Position numbers and translations under genes: made by a program | Notes under the pieces: generated by a model | The model's database searches: none | What the model was told of the DNA's origin: nothing | Seen by the model: only the letters and a program-made list of their open reading frames with translations | In this document: positions 16,711 to 24,401 of the stretch, one piece after another | Numbering within the stretch: the first letter of the stretch is position 1 | Layout: every line of letters starts with the position of its first letter | DNA from: JAOTYV01 sp041557595 | GTDB taxonomy: Bacteria; Pseudomonadota; Alphaproteobacteria; UBA8366 | Direction of reading: 5' to 3' | Assembly (NCBI GenBank): GCA_041557595.1 | Contig: JBFFGE010000056.1 | Coordinates: forward strand, 1-24,615 | Length of the DNA stretch: 24,615 bases

Positions 16711-18561
16711 TCAGATCGCGTCTTGCCGATGACCTGAAATCACCTCGAGAAATGGGGCCGCGAAGTCGCGCAGCTTGGCCTCGCCGACGCCGTGGACGGC
16801 GGCGAATTCCGCTTCCGTTTGTGGCTTGCGCCGGGCCATATCCGCGAGCGCGCGGTCCGCGAAGATCACGTAAGCGGGGACGCCGCGCGTCTTGGCGAGA
16901 TCCCGGCGCCGTTCCTTTAACGCGTTGAACAGCGCGGCCTCCGGTTCCGACAGATCGGCCGCCGCGGGCGCGGGTTTACTGCCCGTGCTTTTCAGCGCGC
17001 GGTTCTTGAAAGTATCTTCGCGATACTGGAAGGATTCCGTTCCGGCCATAAACCCGACACCCTTATCGGTCAGGCTCAACCCGCCATATCCCTTGATGTC
17101 CAGTTGAAGCAGTCCGGCGGCGACCAGTTGACGAATGATCGAGCGCAAATCCTCCTTGCTGGTCGCACTGCCGGCACCGAAATCGGGCAGGCCGGTATGG
17201 CCGAATTTGCGGGTCTTCTCGGTATCGGCGCCGCGCAGGACGTCGACCAGATGCGCCGCGCCGAATCGCTGTCCCGTTGCCTGGGCGACTGAGAGGATCT
17301 GCCGTCCGACGGTCGTCCCATCGGTCAGGACCGGCGGGTCCTGGCAGATATCGCAATTGCCGCAGGGCGGCGTCGTCTCGTCGAAATAGGAGAGCAGCGC
17401 CTGCCGCCGGCATTCCGGCGTTTCGCAATAGGCGATCAGGCTGTCCAGCCGCTTGTGTTCGCGCCGCATGTGTTCTTCGCCACCGTCTTCCTGATCGATG
17501 AAGAGGCGCCGCATCCGGATATCGTCCAGCCCGTACAGCATATGGGCGTCCGACGGCAGCCCGTCCCGTCCGGCACGGCCGATTTCCTGATAGTAAGATT
17601 CCATGTTGCCGGGAAGATTGGTGTGAAAGACATAGCGCACATCGGGCTTGTCGATGCCCATGCCGAACGCGATGGTCGCCACCATCACCGTGCCGGGATC
17701 GGTCATGAAGGTATCCTGGTTGGCGATCCGGAGGCCCTTGTCCATGCCCGCATGATAGGGCAGGGCGCGAACGCCGTTCTCGGCCAGGAAGGTCGCCGCT
17801 TCCTCTGTCTTCTTGCGCGAGAGGCAATAGACGATGCCGCATTGGCCTTCGCGCGCTTGCACGAATTCGAGCAATTGCGCCTTCCAGCTGCGGCGCATTT
17901 CGACCGCCAGGCGAATGTTCGGCCGGTCGAATCCGCGAACCACGATCTTGCCGTTACCGTCGAAGAGCTTGGCGGCGATCTCGATCCGCGTTGTCTCGTC
18001 CGCGGTTGCAGTCAACGCGGCAATCGGCACGCCGGGGAAATGTTCCTTGAGTTGTCCCAATTGCTCGTATTCCGGCCGGAACGAGGGTCCCCAGCGCGAG
18101 ATGCAATGGGCTTCGTCGATTGCGATCAGAGTCACCGGAAGTTGCGTCAATGCCGCCATCATCCGGTCGGTCATCAAACGTTCGGGGGAGATATACAGCA
18201 GCGGCGATTCGCCGCCGGCGGCGCGGCGCCAGCTCGCCGCATTGTCGTTGTAGGACCGCGATGAATTGATCGTTTCGGCGCTGACGCCGGCGAGTCGGAG
18301 CGCCGTTACCTGGTCTTCCATCAAAGCGACGAGGGGCGAGACGACTACGGTGAGGCCGCCGCGCAGCAATGCCGGAATTTGGTAGCACAGGGATTTTCCC
18401 GACCCGGTCGGCATGACCGCGAGAACGCTTGTGCCGTCGAGCAAGGCGGCCAGGACTTCTTCCTGCCCCGGCCGAAAGGAATCGTAGCCGAATTTGCTTT
18501 TGAGGATCGCCCGGGCGTCGGCGCTGACGGAGGGAGACGGCCGCGGGACGGCCGGCACCAT
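16711..18561 (-). CDS. recQ: ATP-dependent DNA helicase RecQ
   Basis: This 616-residue 3'-5' DNA helicase acts in recombination repair and restart of stalled forks. Walker A is PTGSGKS (51-57) and motif II is DEAH (149-152). Motifs in the second RecA domain include IAFGMGIDKPDVRYVFH and QEIGRAGRDG. The zinc site is C384, C400, C403 and C406, followed by a winged-helix region and an HRDC domain over about the last 80 residues. The aromatic-rich loop reads WGPSFRPEY, so the histidine of E. coli (His156) is replaced by proline. The ATG at 18561 gives the usual short N-terminus. An 87-codon open extension upstream is not supported. It is convergent with the M81 gene, 23 bases away, and unrelated to the catabolic genes. 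Confidence 0.95.
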   Translation of the reverse strand: MVPAVPRPSPSVSADARAILKSKFGYDSFRPGQEEVLAALLDGTSVLAVMPTGSGKSLCYQIPALLRGGLTVVVSPLVALMEDQVTALRLAGVSAETINSSRSYNDNAASWRRAAGGESPLLYISPERLMTDRMMAALTQLPVTLIAIDEAHCISRWGPSFRPEYEQLGQLKEHFPGVPIAALTATADETTRIEIAAKLFDGNGKIVVRGFDRPNIRLAVEMRRSWKAQLLEFVQAREGQCGIVYCLSRKKTEEAATFLAENGVRALPYHAGMDKGLRIANQDTFMTDPGTVMVATIAFGMGIDKPDVRYVFHTNLPGNMESYYQEIGRAGRDGLPSDAHMLYGLDDIRMRRLFIDQEDGGEEHMRREHKRLDSLIAYCETPECRRQALLSYFDETTPPCGNCDICQDPPVLTDGTTVGRQILSVAQATGQRFGAAHLVDVLRGADTEKTRKFGHTGLPDFGAGSATSKEDLRSIIRQLVAAGLLQLDIKGYGGLSLTDKGVGFMAGTESFQYREDTFKNRALKSTGSKPAPAAADLSEPEAALFNALKERRRDLAKTRGVPAYVIFADRALADMARRKPQTEAEFAAVHGVGEAKLRDFAAPFLEVISGHRQDAI

Positions 18562-18842
18562 TGGCAAGTCCAAAGGATTGGCGTTTACGACCGGATCCGG
18601 ATCAACGTGACTCAATGCTTCCCCCCGCGCAGATGTGGGCGGACCATACACCGCTGCGGCGGCGGCGTCATCGGTTGTGCATTTTGCGAATGCGGAATGC
18701 GCGAAACGCCGCAGCTGCGCGTTGTTGCCAATTTGCGTGCCCGGCTTTTGGTCGCGGCCAATCCGGGTATATTGGTGAAAACGGTCGCCGATTCGATTCC
18801 GTCGAACCTTCCAGGGCGTCACAATTCGGGAAAGCGCAATCC
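18562..18842. promoter_or_regulatory. Divergent intergenic region between recQ and the OYE gene
   Basis: These 281 bases should hold both promoters. A TATATT at 18768-18773 is a possible -10 box for the plus-strand gene, about 63 bases of leader from its ATG, but no good -35 lies at the right distance. No convincing recQ promoter was found by eye. No LexA-type or other clear operator was recognised. Confidence 0.3.
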
Positions 18843-20054
18843 ATGACTCAACAGCCGAATGCGAATCGGCCCTTGCTGTTCACACCGATTACGATCCGCG
18901 GCGTGACCGCGCGGAACCGGATTGTCGTCTCGCCGATGTGCCAGTATCACTCCGACGGCGGCGGTCCCGGCGATTGGCAGTTCATGCATCTCGCCCGATT
19001 GTCGGTGGGCGGCGCCGGCATCGTCTTCGGCGAGGAGACAGCGGTGGAAGAGCGCGGCCGCAAAACCTACAAATGCGCTGGTATCTATGACGACCGCCAT
19101 ATCGCCGCCTACCGGCGGATTACCGATTTCATTCGCGCGCAAGGCGCGGTGCCTGCCATTCAACTCGGCCATGCGGGCCGCAAGGCGTCGTGTCACACGG
19201 CGGTCCAGAACTGGGATCCGTTGTCCGATGCCGACGCGGCGAATGGCATGCCCCCCTGGCAGGGGCTCGCGCCGAGCGCGCTCGATCAATTGCCGCGTCG
19301 TTTCCTGCCGAAGGCGATGGACCGGGACGATATCCGCATTGTTCTCGACGCTTGGCGCGAGGCGGTACGCCGCAGCGTCGATGCGGGATACGACATCTGC
19401 GAAATCCACGGCGCGCACGGCTATCTGATCCATCAGTTCCTGTCGCCGGTCAGCAACCAGCGGAACGATGCCTATGGCGGCGACCGGGCGGGCCGGATGC
19501 GCTTTGCGCTCGAAGTGGCGGAAACGGTGCGCGCCGCCTGGCCGGCCGACAAGCCGCTTTTCTTCCGCGTGTCGTCGGTCGACGGCGTCGGCGGCATGTG
19601 GACGCTCGACGATACGCTCGCTTTGGCGCGGGAGCTCAAGGACCGCGATATCGATCTGGTCGATTGCTCGTCCGGCGGCATCATGGGCGAGACGGAAATG
19701 CCGATGGTGCCGCGCATCCCGGGGTATCAGGTGGGCTTCGCCGAACGGGTGCGGCGTGACGTCGGCATCATGACGATTGCCGTCGGCGGCATCACCGAGG
19801 CCGCGCAGGCGGAAGCAATTTTGCAAGACGGCAAGGCCGATTTGGTCGCGCTCGCCCGGGAACTGCTTTGGAATGCCGACTGGCCGGCGCACGCGGCGAA
19901 GGAAATGGGCATCGACGACCCCTATGGCCAGATGCCGCTGGAATACGCCCATCGGCTGCGCCAGCGCGAGGCCGCCAAGGAACTGCCGATCAACCAGGGC
20001 GGCGAAGAAACGCAGGCGGCGATGCGCGCCCATCTGGGAGAAGGCCATGGGTGA
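18843..20054 (+). CDS. NADH:flavin oxidoreductase, Old Yellow Enzyme family (YqjM-like)
   Basis: This 403-residue FMN enzyme is of the class that reduces activated C=C bonds with NAD(P)H. The PMCQYHSDGG segment gives C33 and Y35, the redox-tuning cysteine and tyrosine of the YqjM type. QLGHAGRKAS lies at 107-116, and the substrate-binding histidines are H189 and H192 in HGAHGYLIHQFLSP, with Y194 next to them. The phosphate-binding part of the barrel (IAVGGIT) is near residue 315. No 4Fe-4S or second flavin domain follows, so it is a single-domain ene-reductase. The start is the ATG at 18843. Its end overlaps the molybdenum hydroxylase gene by eight bases, so the two are co-translated. Confidence 0.93.
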   Translation: MTQQPNANRPLLFTPITIRGVTARNRIVVSPMCQYHSDGGGPGDWQFMHLARLSVGGAGIVFGEETAVEERGRKTYKCAGIYDDRHIAAYRRITDFIRAQGAVPAIQLGHAGRKASCHTAVQNWDPLSDADAANGMPPWQGLAPSALDQLPRRFLPKAMDRDDIRIVLDAWREAVRRSVDAGYDICEIHGAHGYLIHQFLSPVSNQRNDAYGGDRAGRMRFALEVAETVRAAWPADKPLFFRVSSVDGVGGMWTLDDTLALARELKDRDIDLVDCSSGGIMGETEMPMVPRIPGYQVGFAERVRRDVGIMTIAVGGITEAAQAEAILQDGKADLVALARELLWNADWPAHAAKEMGIDDPYGQMPLEYAHRLRQREAAKELPINQGGEETQAAMRAHLGEGHG

Positions 20055-22380
20055 TTTCGCGGTCGGGCAGGCAGTCTCGCGGCTCGAGGATCCGCGCCTG
20101 CTCAAGGGCGGCGGCCGCTATGTCGACGACATCGTTCTGCCGGGCATGACGTTCGGTCATGTCCTGCGGTCGCCCCATGCCCATGCGCGGGTAAAATCCA
20201 TCGACACGGCGGCGGCAGAATCCGCGCCCGGCGTCCTTGCCGTTCTGACCGGCGCCGATTGGCGGGCATCGGGATATGGCGATCTGCCGACCGGCAGCGG
20301 CCGGACGCGGCGCGACGGGTCGCCGATGTATGTGCCGCGCTACCCGGCGCTGGTCGAGGACCGGGTGCGCCGGGTCGGCGACTATGTCGCCTTCGTCGTG
20401 GCCGAAACCCGTCATCAGGCGATGGACGCGGCCGAAATGATATCGGTCGATTATGAAAGCCTGCCCGCGATCACCTCGACCGAAGACGCGCCCAGGCCAG
20501 GAGCGCCGCGCGTGTGGGAGGATTGCCCCGACAACATTTGCTACATCCATCGGGACGGTGACGAGGCGGCGACGGAGGCGGCCTTCGCCGCGGCGGCCCA
20601 TGTGGTTGGACATAAGATGGTCATCAACCGGGTCAGCGCCAACAGCCTGGAGCCGCGGGGCTGCATCGCCGATTTCGATGCGGGCGAGGGCCGCTATACT
20701 CTTTATACGACGCTGCAGGGGTTGCAGCCGTATCGTTCGTTGCTGGCGGATATTCTGCACGAGCCCGAGGCCAGTATCCGGGTGATCGCCGGCGATATCG
20801 GCGGTGGCTTCGGTATGAAATCGGCGGTCTATAACGAGGGTCCGCTGGCGCTGCTGGCGTCGAAGTTGATCGGCCGGCCGGTCAAATGGATCAGCGGCCG
20901 GTCAGAGGCGTTTTCCAGCGACGGCCATGCGCGCGATCATGTCGTGGACGCGGAATTGGCGCTCGATGATGCGGGGAAATTTCTTGGATTGCGGGTCCGG
21001 ATCGTTGCCGCGCTGGGGGCCTATCTCCAGCTCGGCGCGGAAAGTTCGGCGGTCAAGAACCTCGGCTCGTTGGCCGGCGTCTACACGATTCCGGCGATCC
21101 ATGTCGACGTGACCGGCGTCTTCACCAACACCAATCCGATCCGCGCCTATCGCGGCAACGGCCGGCCGGAATCGGCCTATGTCATCGAGCGGCTGGTCGA
21201 ACTGGCCGCCGACGCGATGGCTATCGATCCGGCCGAACTTCGGCGCCGCAACACCATCCCGCCGGAGGCCATGCCCTATAAGACCGCGCTGACCTTTACC
21301 TATGACAGCGGCGAGTTCGTAAAGAACATGGAAATGGCGCTGGAGATGGCGGACTACGCGGGCTTCGAGCGGCGGCGCAAGGCGGCCGCGGATCGGGGCA
21401 GGCTCCGGGGCATCGGTATCTCGAATTCCATCGAACGCGCGGGCGCCGAGGGCGTCGAAGGCGCGGAAATCCGCTTCGATCGCAGCGGCACCGTGACCGT
21501 GCTGACCGGGTCCATCGAGCAAGGGCAGGGCCATGCGACGATGTATACGCAGCTCGCCTGCGACCGGCTGGGGCTCGACCCGGCGGATGTTCATTATATC
21601 TCGGGCGATACGGACAAGGTGCCGCTCGGGCAGGGAACCTTCGGATCCCGGTCGGCGACCATCGGCGGTTCCGCCTTTCACCTGGTGGCCGAAAAGATCG
21701 TCGCCAAGGCAACGAAAATTGCCGCCCATCTGCTGGAGGTGCCGCCGGACGCCATCGACTTCGACGACGGCGTGTTCACCGCGACCGGCACCAACCGGAG
21801 CCTGACCATCAAGGATGTTGCGCGGAAATCGCTCAATCCCGGGAACCTGCCGGATGGTCTCGAGCCGGGGCTGTCGGAGCGCGCGACCTTTGCCGCACGG
21901 GTCGCCAACTATCCGAACGGCACCCATGTGTGCGAGGTGGAGATCGATCCGGAAACCGGCGACGTCTCGATCGTCGGATACAATGTGGTCGACGATGTGG
22001 GTACGGTGATCAATCCGCTTCTGTTGAAGGGGCAGATTCATGGCGGCGTCGCCCAAGGGGTCGGGCAGGTGCTGATGGAGGATATCCACTACGACGAGGC
22101 GTCCGGACAGCTCGTCACCGGCTCGTTCATGGATTATTGCATGCCGCGCGCGGGCGATTTGAGTTTTGTCGATGTCCGCAGCAATCCGGTGCCGACGAAA
22201 ACCAATCCGCTCGGCGTCAAGGGGGCGGGCGAGGCCGGTAATGTCGGCGCACTTCCCGCCGTGGCGAACGCCGTGGTCGACGCGCTTTCGGTCTACGGCA
22301 TCCGGCACATCGCCATGCCGGCGACGCCGGAGAGGATATGGCGGGCGATCCGGGCGGCGGAGGGTCGGCGAATTTCCTGA
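20047..22380 (+). CDS. Xanthine dehydrogenase family molybdopterin-binding subunit (CoxL/aldehyde oxidase-like)
   Basis: This 777-residue protein is the large catalytic subunit of a molybdenum hydroxylase. Cofactor and active-site segments are GGGFGMK (252-258), RAYRGNGRPE (366-375), GTFGSRSAT (530-538) and GVKGAGEAG, in which E729 is the base-catalyst glutamate. The AYR-x-x-x-R loop is neither the classical CoxL loop with its AYRCSFR cysteine nor the xanthine dehydrogenase loop. A CO dehydrogenase role is therefore unlikely, and an aldehyde or N-heterocycle hydroxylase is more plausible. GGGAGAAGG just before the ATG at 20047 fixes the start. The FAD subunit and the 2Fe-2S subunit normally encoded beside it are absent from the window: the next gene downstream encodes a small membrane protein. 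It must borrow partners from elsewhere or use other electron carriers. Confidence 0.92.
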   Translation: MGDFAVGQAVSRLEDPRLLKGGGRYVDDIVLPGMTFGHVLRSPHAHARVKSIDTAAAESAPGVLAVLTGADWRASGYGDLPTGSGRTRRDGSPMYVPRYPALVEDRVRRVGDYVAFVVAETRHQAMDAAEMISVDYESLPAITSTEDAPRPGAPRVWEDCPDNICYIHRDGDEAATEAAFAAAAHVVGHKMVINRVSANSLEPRGCIADFDAGEGRYTLYTTLQGLQPYRSLLADILHEPEASIRVIAGDIGGGFGMKSAVYNEGPLALLASKLIGRPVKWISGRSEAFSSDGHARDHVVDAELALDDAGKFLGLRVRIVAALGAYLQLGAESSAVKNLGSLAGVYTIPAIHVDVTGVFTNTNPIRAYRGNGRPESAYVIERLVELAADAMAIDPAELRRRNTIPPEAMPYKTALTFTYDSGEFVKNMEMALEMADYAGFERRRKAAADRGRLRGIGISNSIERAGAEGVEGAEIRFDRSGTVTVLTGSIEQGQGHATMYTQLACDRLGLDPADVHYISGDTDKVPLGQGTFGSRSATIGGSAFHLVAEKIVAKATKIAAHLLEVPPDAIDFDDGVFTATGTNRSLTIKDVARKSLNPGNLPDGLEPGLSERATFAARVANYPNGTHVCEVEIDPETGDVSIVGYNVVDDVGTVINPLLLKGQIHGGVAQGVGQVLMEDIHYDEASGQLVTGSFMDYCMPRAGDLSFVDVRSNPVPTKTNPLGVKGAGEAGNVGALPAVANAVVDALSVYGIRHIAMPATPERIWRAIRAAEGRRIS

Positions 22381-22423
22381 TCCGGCCCGTGGCGATCTTC
22401 GGACACGATCGGGACTAATCCCG

Positions 22424-22453
22424 TTGACGCCGCAGAGGCTGCGAATGTGTGAT
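22424..22453 (+). promoter_or_regulatory. Candidate promoter for the 124-residue membrane protein gene
   Basis: TTGACG (22424-22429) and TGTGAT (22448-22453) are separated by 18 bases in the 128-base gap after the molybdenum hydroxylase gene. The -35 matches five of six consensus bases and the -10 four of six. It would give a leader of about 50 bases. Confidence 0.35.
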
Positions 22454-22508
22454 AGGGTTGCCGCGGCAGAGTGGAACACTCCGCTCTCGGATTGGGAAGG
22501 GAAACCCC

Positions 22509-22883
22509 ATGCAAACTCCTTCATTCATGAACGGAGAATCGCCTAAACGTCTATTCCAGGGCCTAATCGTGGGTGCCATTGGCACAATCGTCATCGGTTT
22601 CGGATGGGGCGGATGGCATCTCGGTAGTACGGTCGAGAAACAAGTCGCATCCGCGAGTGAAACAGCCACGGTGGAGGCGTTGGCACCGATCTGTGCCGAT
22701 AAGTTCCAGCGCGCGGCGACCGGCAACCAAGGGCTGGTTGTCGAACTCAAGGCGGTTAGCGCCTGGGAACGAAACAGTCATTTGATGAAAACCGGATGGG
22801 CGACATTCCCGGGCGGTGCGGAACCCGACGACAAGGTTGCGGAAGCCTGCGCCACGTTGCTCAACGCGTCGTTCAAACTCTGA
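22509..22883 (+). CDS. Conserved hypothetical membrane-anchored protein
   Basis: This 124-residue protein has a short cytoplasmic N-terminus, one membrane span at about residues 15-38 rich in Gly and Trp (FGWGGWHLG at its end) and a soluble domain with two cysteines, C62 and C114. These could form a disulfide if the domain is periplasmic. I recall similar uncharacterised proteins in alphaproteobacteria with the same TM-GGW layout, an APIC-x-DKFQ motif and a WAT-x-PG motif, so it is a real gene. GGGAAGGGAA lies just before the ATG at 22509; a second ATG at 22527 is possible. It has its own candidate promoter and a terminator after it. Function is unknown. Confidence 0.8.
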   Translation: MQTPSFMNGESPKRLFQGLIVGAIGTIVIGFGWGGWHLGSTVEKQVASASETATVEALAPICADKFQRAATGNQGLVVELKAVSAWERNSHLMKTGWATFPGGAEPDDKVAEACATLLNASFKL

Positions 22884-22914
22884 TTTCTTGACAACGACCT
22901 GGTCTCAGGACGAT

Positions 22915-22941
22915 CCGCCCCCTGTCGATGACACGGGGCGG
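22915..22941 (+). terminator. Rho-independent terminator-like hairpin
   Basis: The stem CCGCCCC (22915-22921) pairs with GGGGCGG (22935-22941). After one mismatch the inner arms TGTC and GACA pair around a GAT loop. TTTCT follows. It lies 31 bases after the stop of the 124-residue protein gene and separates it from the convergent repeat-protein gene. The T-run is short, so strength is uncertain. Confidence 0.65.
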
Positions 22942-22969
22942 TTTCTATGCTCTATGCCGGCTGATTTCC

Positions 22970-23743
22970 CTATTGCAGCGAGCACTTGTCCTGCCGCCGC
23001 CGGTACGGCCGGTTGCAGTCCCAATCGTTTCCGGAATAATTGAAGTGTGCATTCGCCGGCACCGTCACGGCGACGCAGGCGTTCTTGGTGGCGCGATATC
23101 CGCGATTGCATTTCCAGCCCGACCCGTAGGAAGCTTCCACAAAATGGCCATTCGCGGGCACTTTCACGATCTTGCACGCGTCTTTTACGGCGCGATATCC
23201 GCGCTGGCACTTCCAACCGCGTTCGTATGAAGATTCCACGAAATATCCGTTTGCGGGTACCTTAACAGCGATGCATTTATCGTCGACCGCTTTAAATCCG
23301 CGATGGCACTCCCATGAAGAAGCGTCCGACAGATAGCCGTTCTTGGGTACTTTGACGGCAGCACAGGCTTCGTTGACTTCCTTGTAGCCGCGTTCGCATT
23401 CCCATCTGTCGCCCGTGGAATTCAGATAGGCATTCGCGGGAATCTTGATTTTGACGCAGGATTTATCGACGTCCAGATAACCGCGGTCGCACTCCCATCC
23501 CAGCCCATAGGATGCGTTGGTCGGATAGGCGTTTGCGGGCACTTTGACCGCCACACAGGCCCCGTCGACTTCCCTGTAACCGCGGTCGCATTCCCAGCCG
23601 CTCCCATAGTTCTTGGGGTGGGCATTCTCGGGAATCCCGATGGAGGCGCTTTGGGCGACAACGATGCCGGGGGCGGCGACAAGGAGCGCCAAACAAAGTA
23701 GCGAGCGAAGGGAATTGATTAACGGCCGTCGCGGTCTGTCCAT
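22970..23743 (-). CDS. Secreted protein with seven C-x10-C repeats, function unknown
   Basis: This 257-residue protein starts with a Sec signal peptide: basic start, hydrophobic core at about 14-28, likely cut after VVA at residue 30. The mature part is almost wholly seven tandem repeats of 30-33 residues, beginning at residues 37, 68, 101, 132, 162, 195 and 228. Each reads roughly [VI]PxNxx, a variable spacer, WxCxRGYxxxxxxC. Cysteine pairs are always separated by exactly ten residues (C52/C63, C85/C96, C116/C127, C146/C157, C179/C190, C212/C223, C243/C254). This suggests one disulfide per repeat and a periplasmic or extracellular place. Repeats 5-7 are more basic than 1-2. The last repeat has RPY in place of RGY. 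I recall similar repeats in proteobacterial hypothetical proteins, but no function. GGAA precedes the ATG at 23743. Confidence 0.85.
   Translation of the reverse strand: MDRPRRPLINSLRSLLCLALLVAAPGIVVAQSASIGIPENAHPKNYGSGWECDRGYREVDGACVAVKVPANAYPTNASYGLGWECDRGYLDVDKSCVKIKIPANAYLNSTGDRWECERGYKEVNEACAAVKVPKNGYLSDASSWECHRGFKAVDDKCIAVKVPANGYFVESSYERGWKCQRGYRAVKDACKIVKVPANGHFVEASYGSGWKCNRGYRATKNACVAVTVPANAHFNYSGNDWDCNRPYRRRQDKCSLQ
22973..23635 (-). repeat. Coding tandem repeat, seven units of about 90-99 bases
   Basis: The stretch encodes the seven protein repeats of the secreted protein. Units differ in length only in the spacer between PxNxx and the WxC motif. DNA similarity is clearest between units 5 and 6, which suggests a more recent duplication there, while the last unit is the most diverged. 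Confidence 0.8.
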
Positions 23744-23824
23744 GGTTTATTCCTTCGACTGTGTTGTATGGCGCACACGAATATCGATGCTGCCGGAAAC
23801 GGCCGGTCTGGGCGAAACGGCGCC

Positions 23825-24109
23825 TTAGTTGACTAGAATAGGTAACGCCGCGGATGCTCGGTCGCGCATCAAGGCCGCATCCAGCTCAACCGGATCGATC
23901 GTCATCGCTCGCGTAAGGGCCGGGTTTCCTGCCGCCGCGTGCAAGTAGATCAGGGTCGATACCCGCCGGTATGCTAGAAACGATATGCCTTCCAGCAATT
24001 CTTCGTCGGTTTCGATCTCGTAGGCACCTGCCGGTTGCGTTTCATCGAGGCCGGCCAAGATAAAGGGCTTGGTGAAAGTTACGGTCGTATTGAGCGTGCG
24101 TATCGTCAT
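23825..24109 (-). CDS. Conserved hypothetical protein, 94 residues
   Basis: This small soluble protein has no signal peptide or membrane span. It has a beta-rich start (TVTFTKPFILAGLDETQPAG) and then an acidic EIETDEELLEG segment, a FLAYRRVSTLIYL strand and a TIDPVELDAALMRD helix. I recall close relatives annotated only as hypothetical in Hyphomicrobiales, with the same TDEELLEG and DPxELDAAL motifs, so the frame is real. AAAGGGG lies about ten bases upstream of the ATG at 24109. It follows the 46-residue gene on the same strand after 78 bases and precedes the repeat-protein gene by 81 bases, so the three may share an mRNA. Function is unknown. Confidence 0.75.
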   Translation of the reverse strand: MTIRTLNTTVTFTKPFILAGLDETQPAGAYEIETDEELLEGISFLAYRRVSTLIYLHAAAGNPALTRAMTIDPVELDAALMRDRASAALPILVN

Positions 24110-24155
24110 CGGCGGTCCCCTTTGTCGGCGCCGCCGCTACACCTTTCGGATGATG

Positions 24156-24179
24156 GCGGAGGAGCCCTGACCCCTCCGC
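24156..24179. other. Short GC hairpin between two small genes
   Basis: GCGGAGG (24156-24162) and CCTCCGC (24173-24179) form a 7-bp stem with a ten-base loop. Read on the plus strand it is followed by a run of six T (24184-24189), but no plus-strand gene lies upstream. On the minus strand it is an intergenic hairpin between the 46- and 94-residue genes without a T-run. It may set relative mRNA levels or do nothing. Confidence 0.35.
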
Positions 24180-24187
24180 GACGTTTT

Positions 24188-24328
24188 TTACGACTTGGCG
24201 GGCGCGGCGGGCGGCGCCTTGTCCGGTTGAGCCGCTGTCGGTCCGGCAGCCGCCGCAGTCTCTTTTTTGTCGTCGGTCTTGTCTTTGCTCGGGGCGTCTT
24301 GTGCAGTGGAAAATTTCTTAAAGGACAT
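24188..24328 (-). CDS. Small disordered protein, 46 residues
   Basis: The frame starts at the ATG at 24328 behind GGAAGG with a seven-base spacer, and ends in TAA at 24188-24190. It encodes MSFKKFSTAQDAPSKDK, then a lysine/aspartate stretch and a tail rich in Ala, Pro and Gln ending in PAKS. The composition predicts a fully disordered soluble protein without signal or membrane span. I recall short hypothetical proteins in Hyphomicrobiales starting with MSFKKFS and the same QDAPSKDK motif, which supports a real gene despite its size. A promoter candidate lies upstream in the AT-rich tract. Function is unknown. Confidence 0.7.
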   Translation of the reverse strand: MSFKKFSTAQDAPSKDKTDDKKETAAAAGPTAAQPDKAPPAAPAKS

Positions 24329-24371
24329 TTGCAGTGCCTTCCATTATGGCAGCATTAATTTTCACTATATG

Positions 24372-24401
24372 AATATATGCACTTAATCCGACAATAAACA
24401 A
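24372..24401 (-). promoter_or_regulatory. Candidate promoter of the small-gene unit
   Basis: Read on the minus strand, TTGTTT (24401-24396) is followed after 18 bases by TATATT (24377-24372), which matches five of six consensus -10 bases. Transcription would start near 24365 and leave a leader of about 37 bases that includes the GGAAGG ribosome site. An alternative -35, TTGTCG, lies a few bases downstream. Confidence 0.45.

Noticed and set aside
18562..18822. 87-codon N-terminal extension of RecQ
   Set aside because: RecQ proteins start shortly before the first helix, and the extension has no motif and would use up the divergent promoter region.
20047..22380. Aerobic CO dehydrogenase large subunit
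   Set aside because: The active-site loop lacks the AYRCSFR cysteine and no coxM or coxS genes are adjacent.
20902..22524. 540-codon minus-strand open frame opposite the molybdenum hydroxylase gene
   Set aside because: It has no domain motifs and lies opposite all the cofactor-binding motifs of the real gene.
22973..23635. CRISPR-like array
   Set aside because: The periodicity is a coding repeat in frame with a signal-peptide protein; repeats are not identical and there are no spacers.
23684..23700. Lipoprotein signal in the repeat protein (Cys at residue 17)
   Set aside because: The residues before the cysteine (SLL) do not form a lipobox, and a normal cleavage site follows at residue 30.
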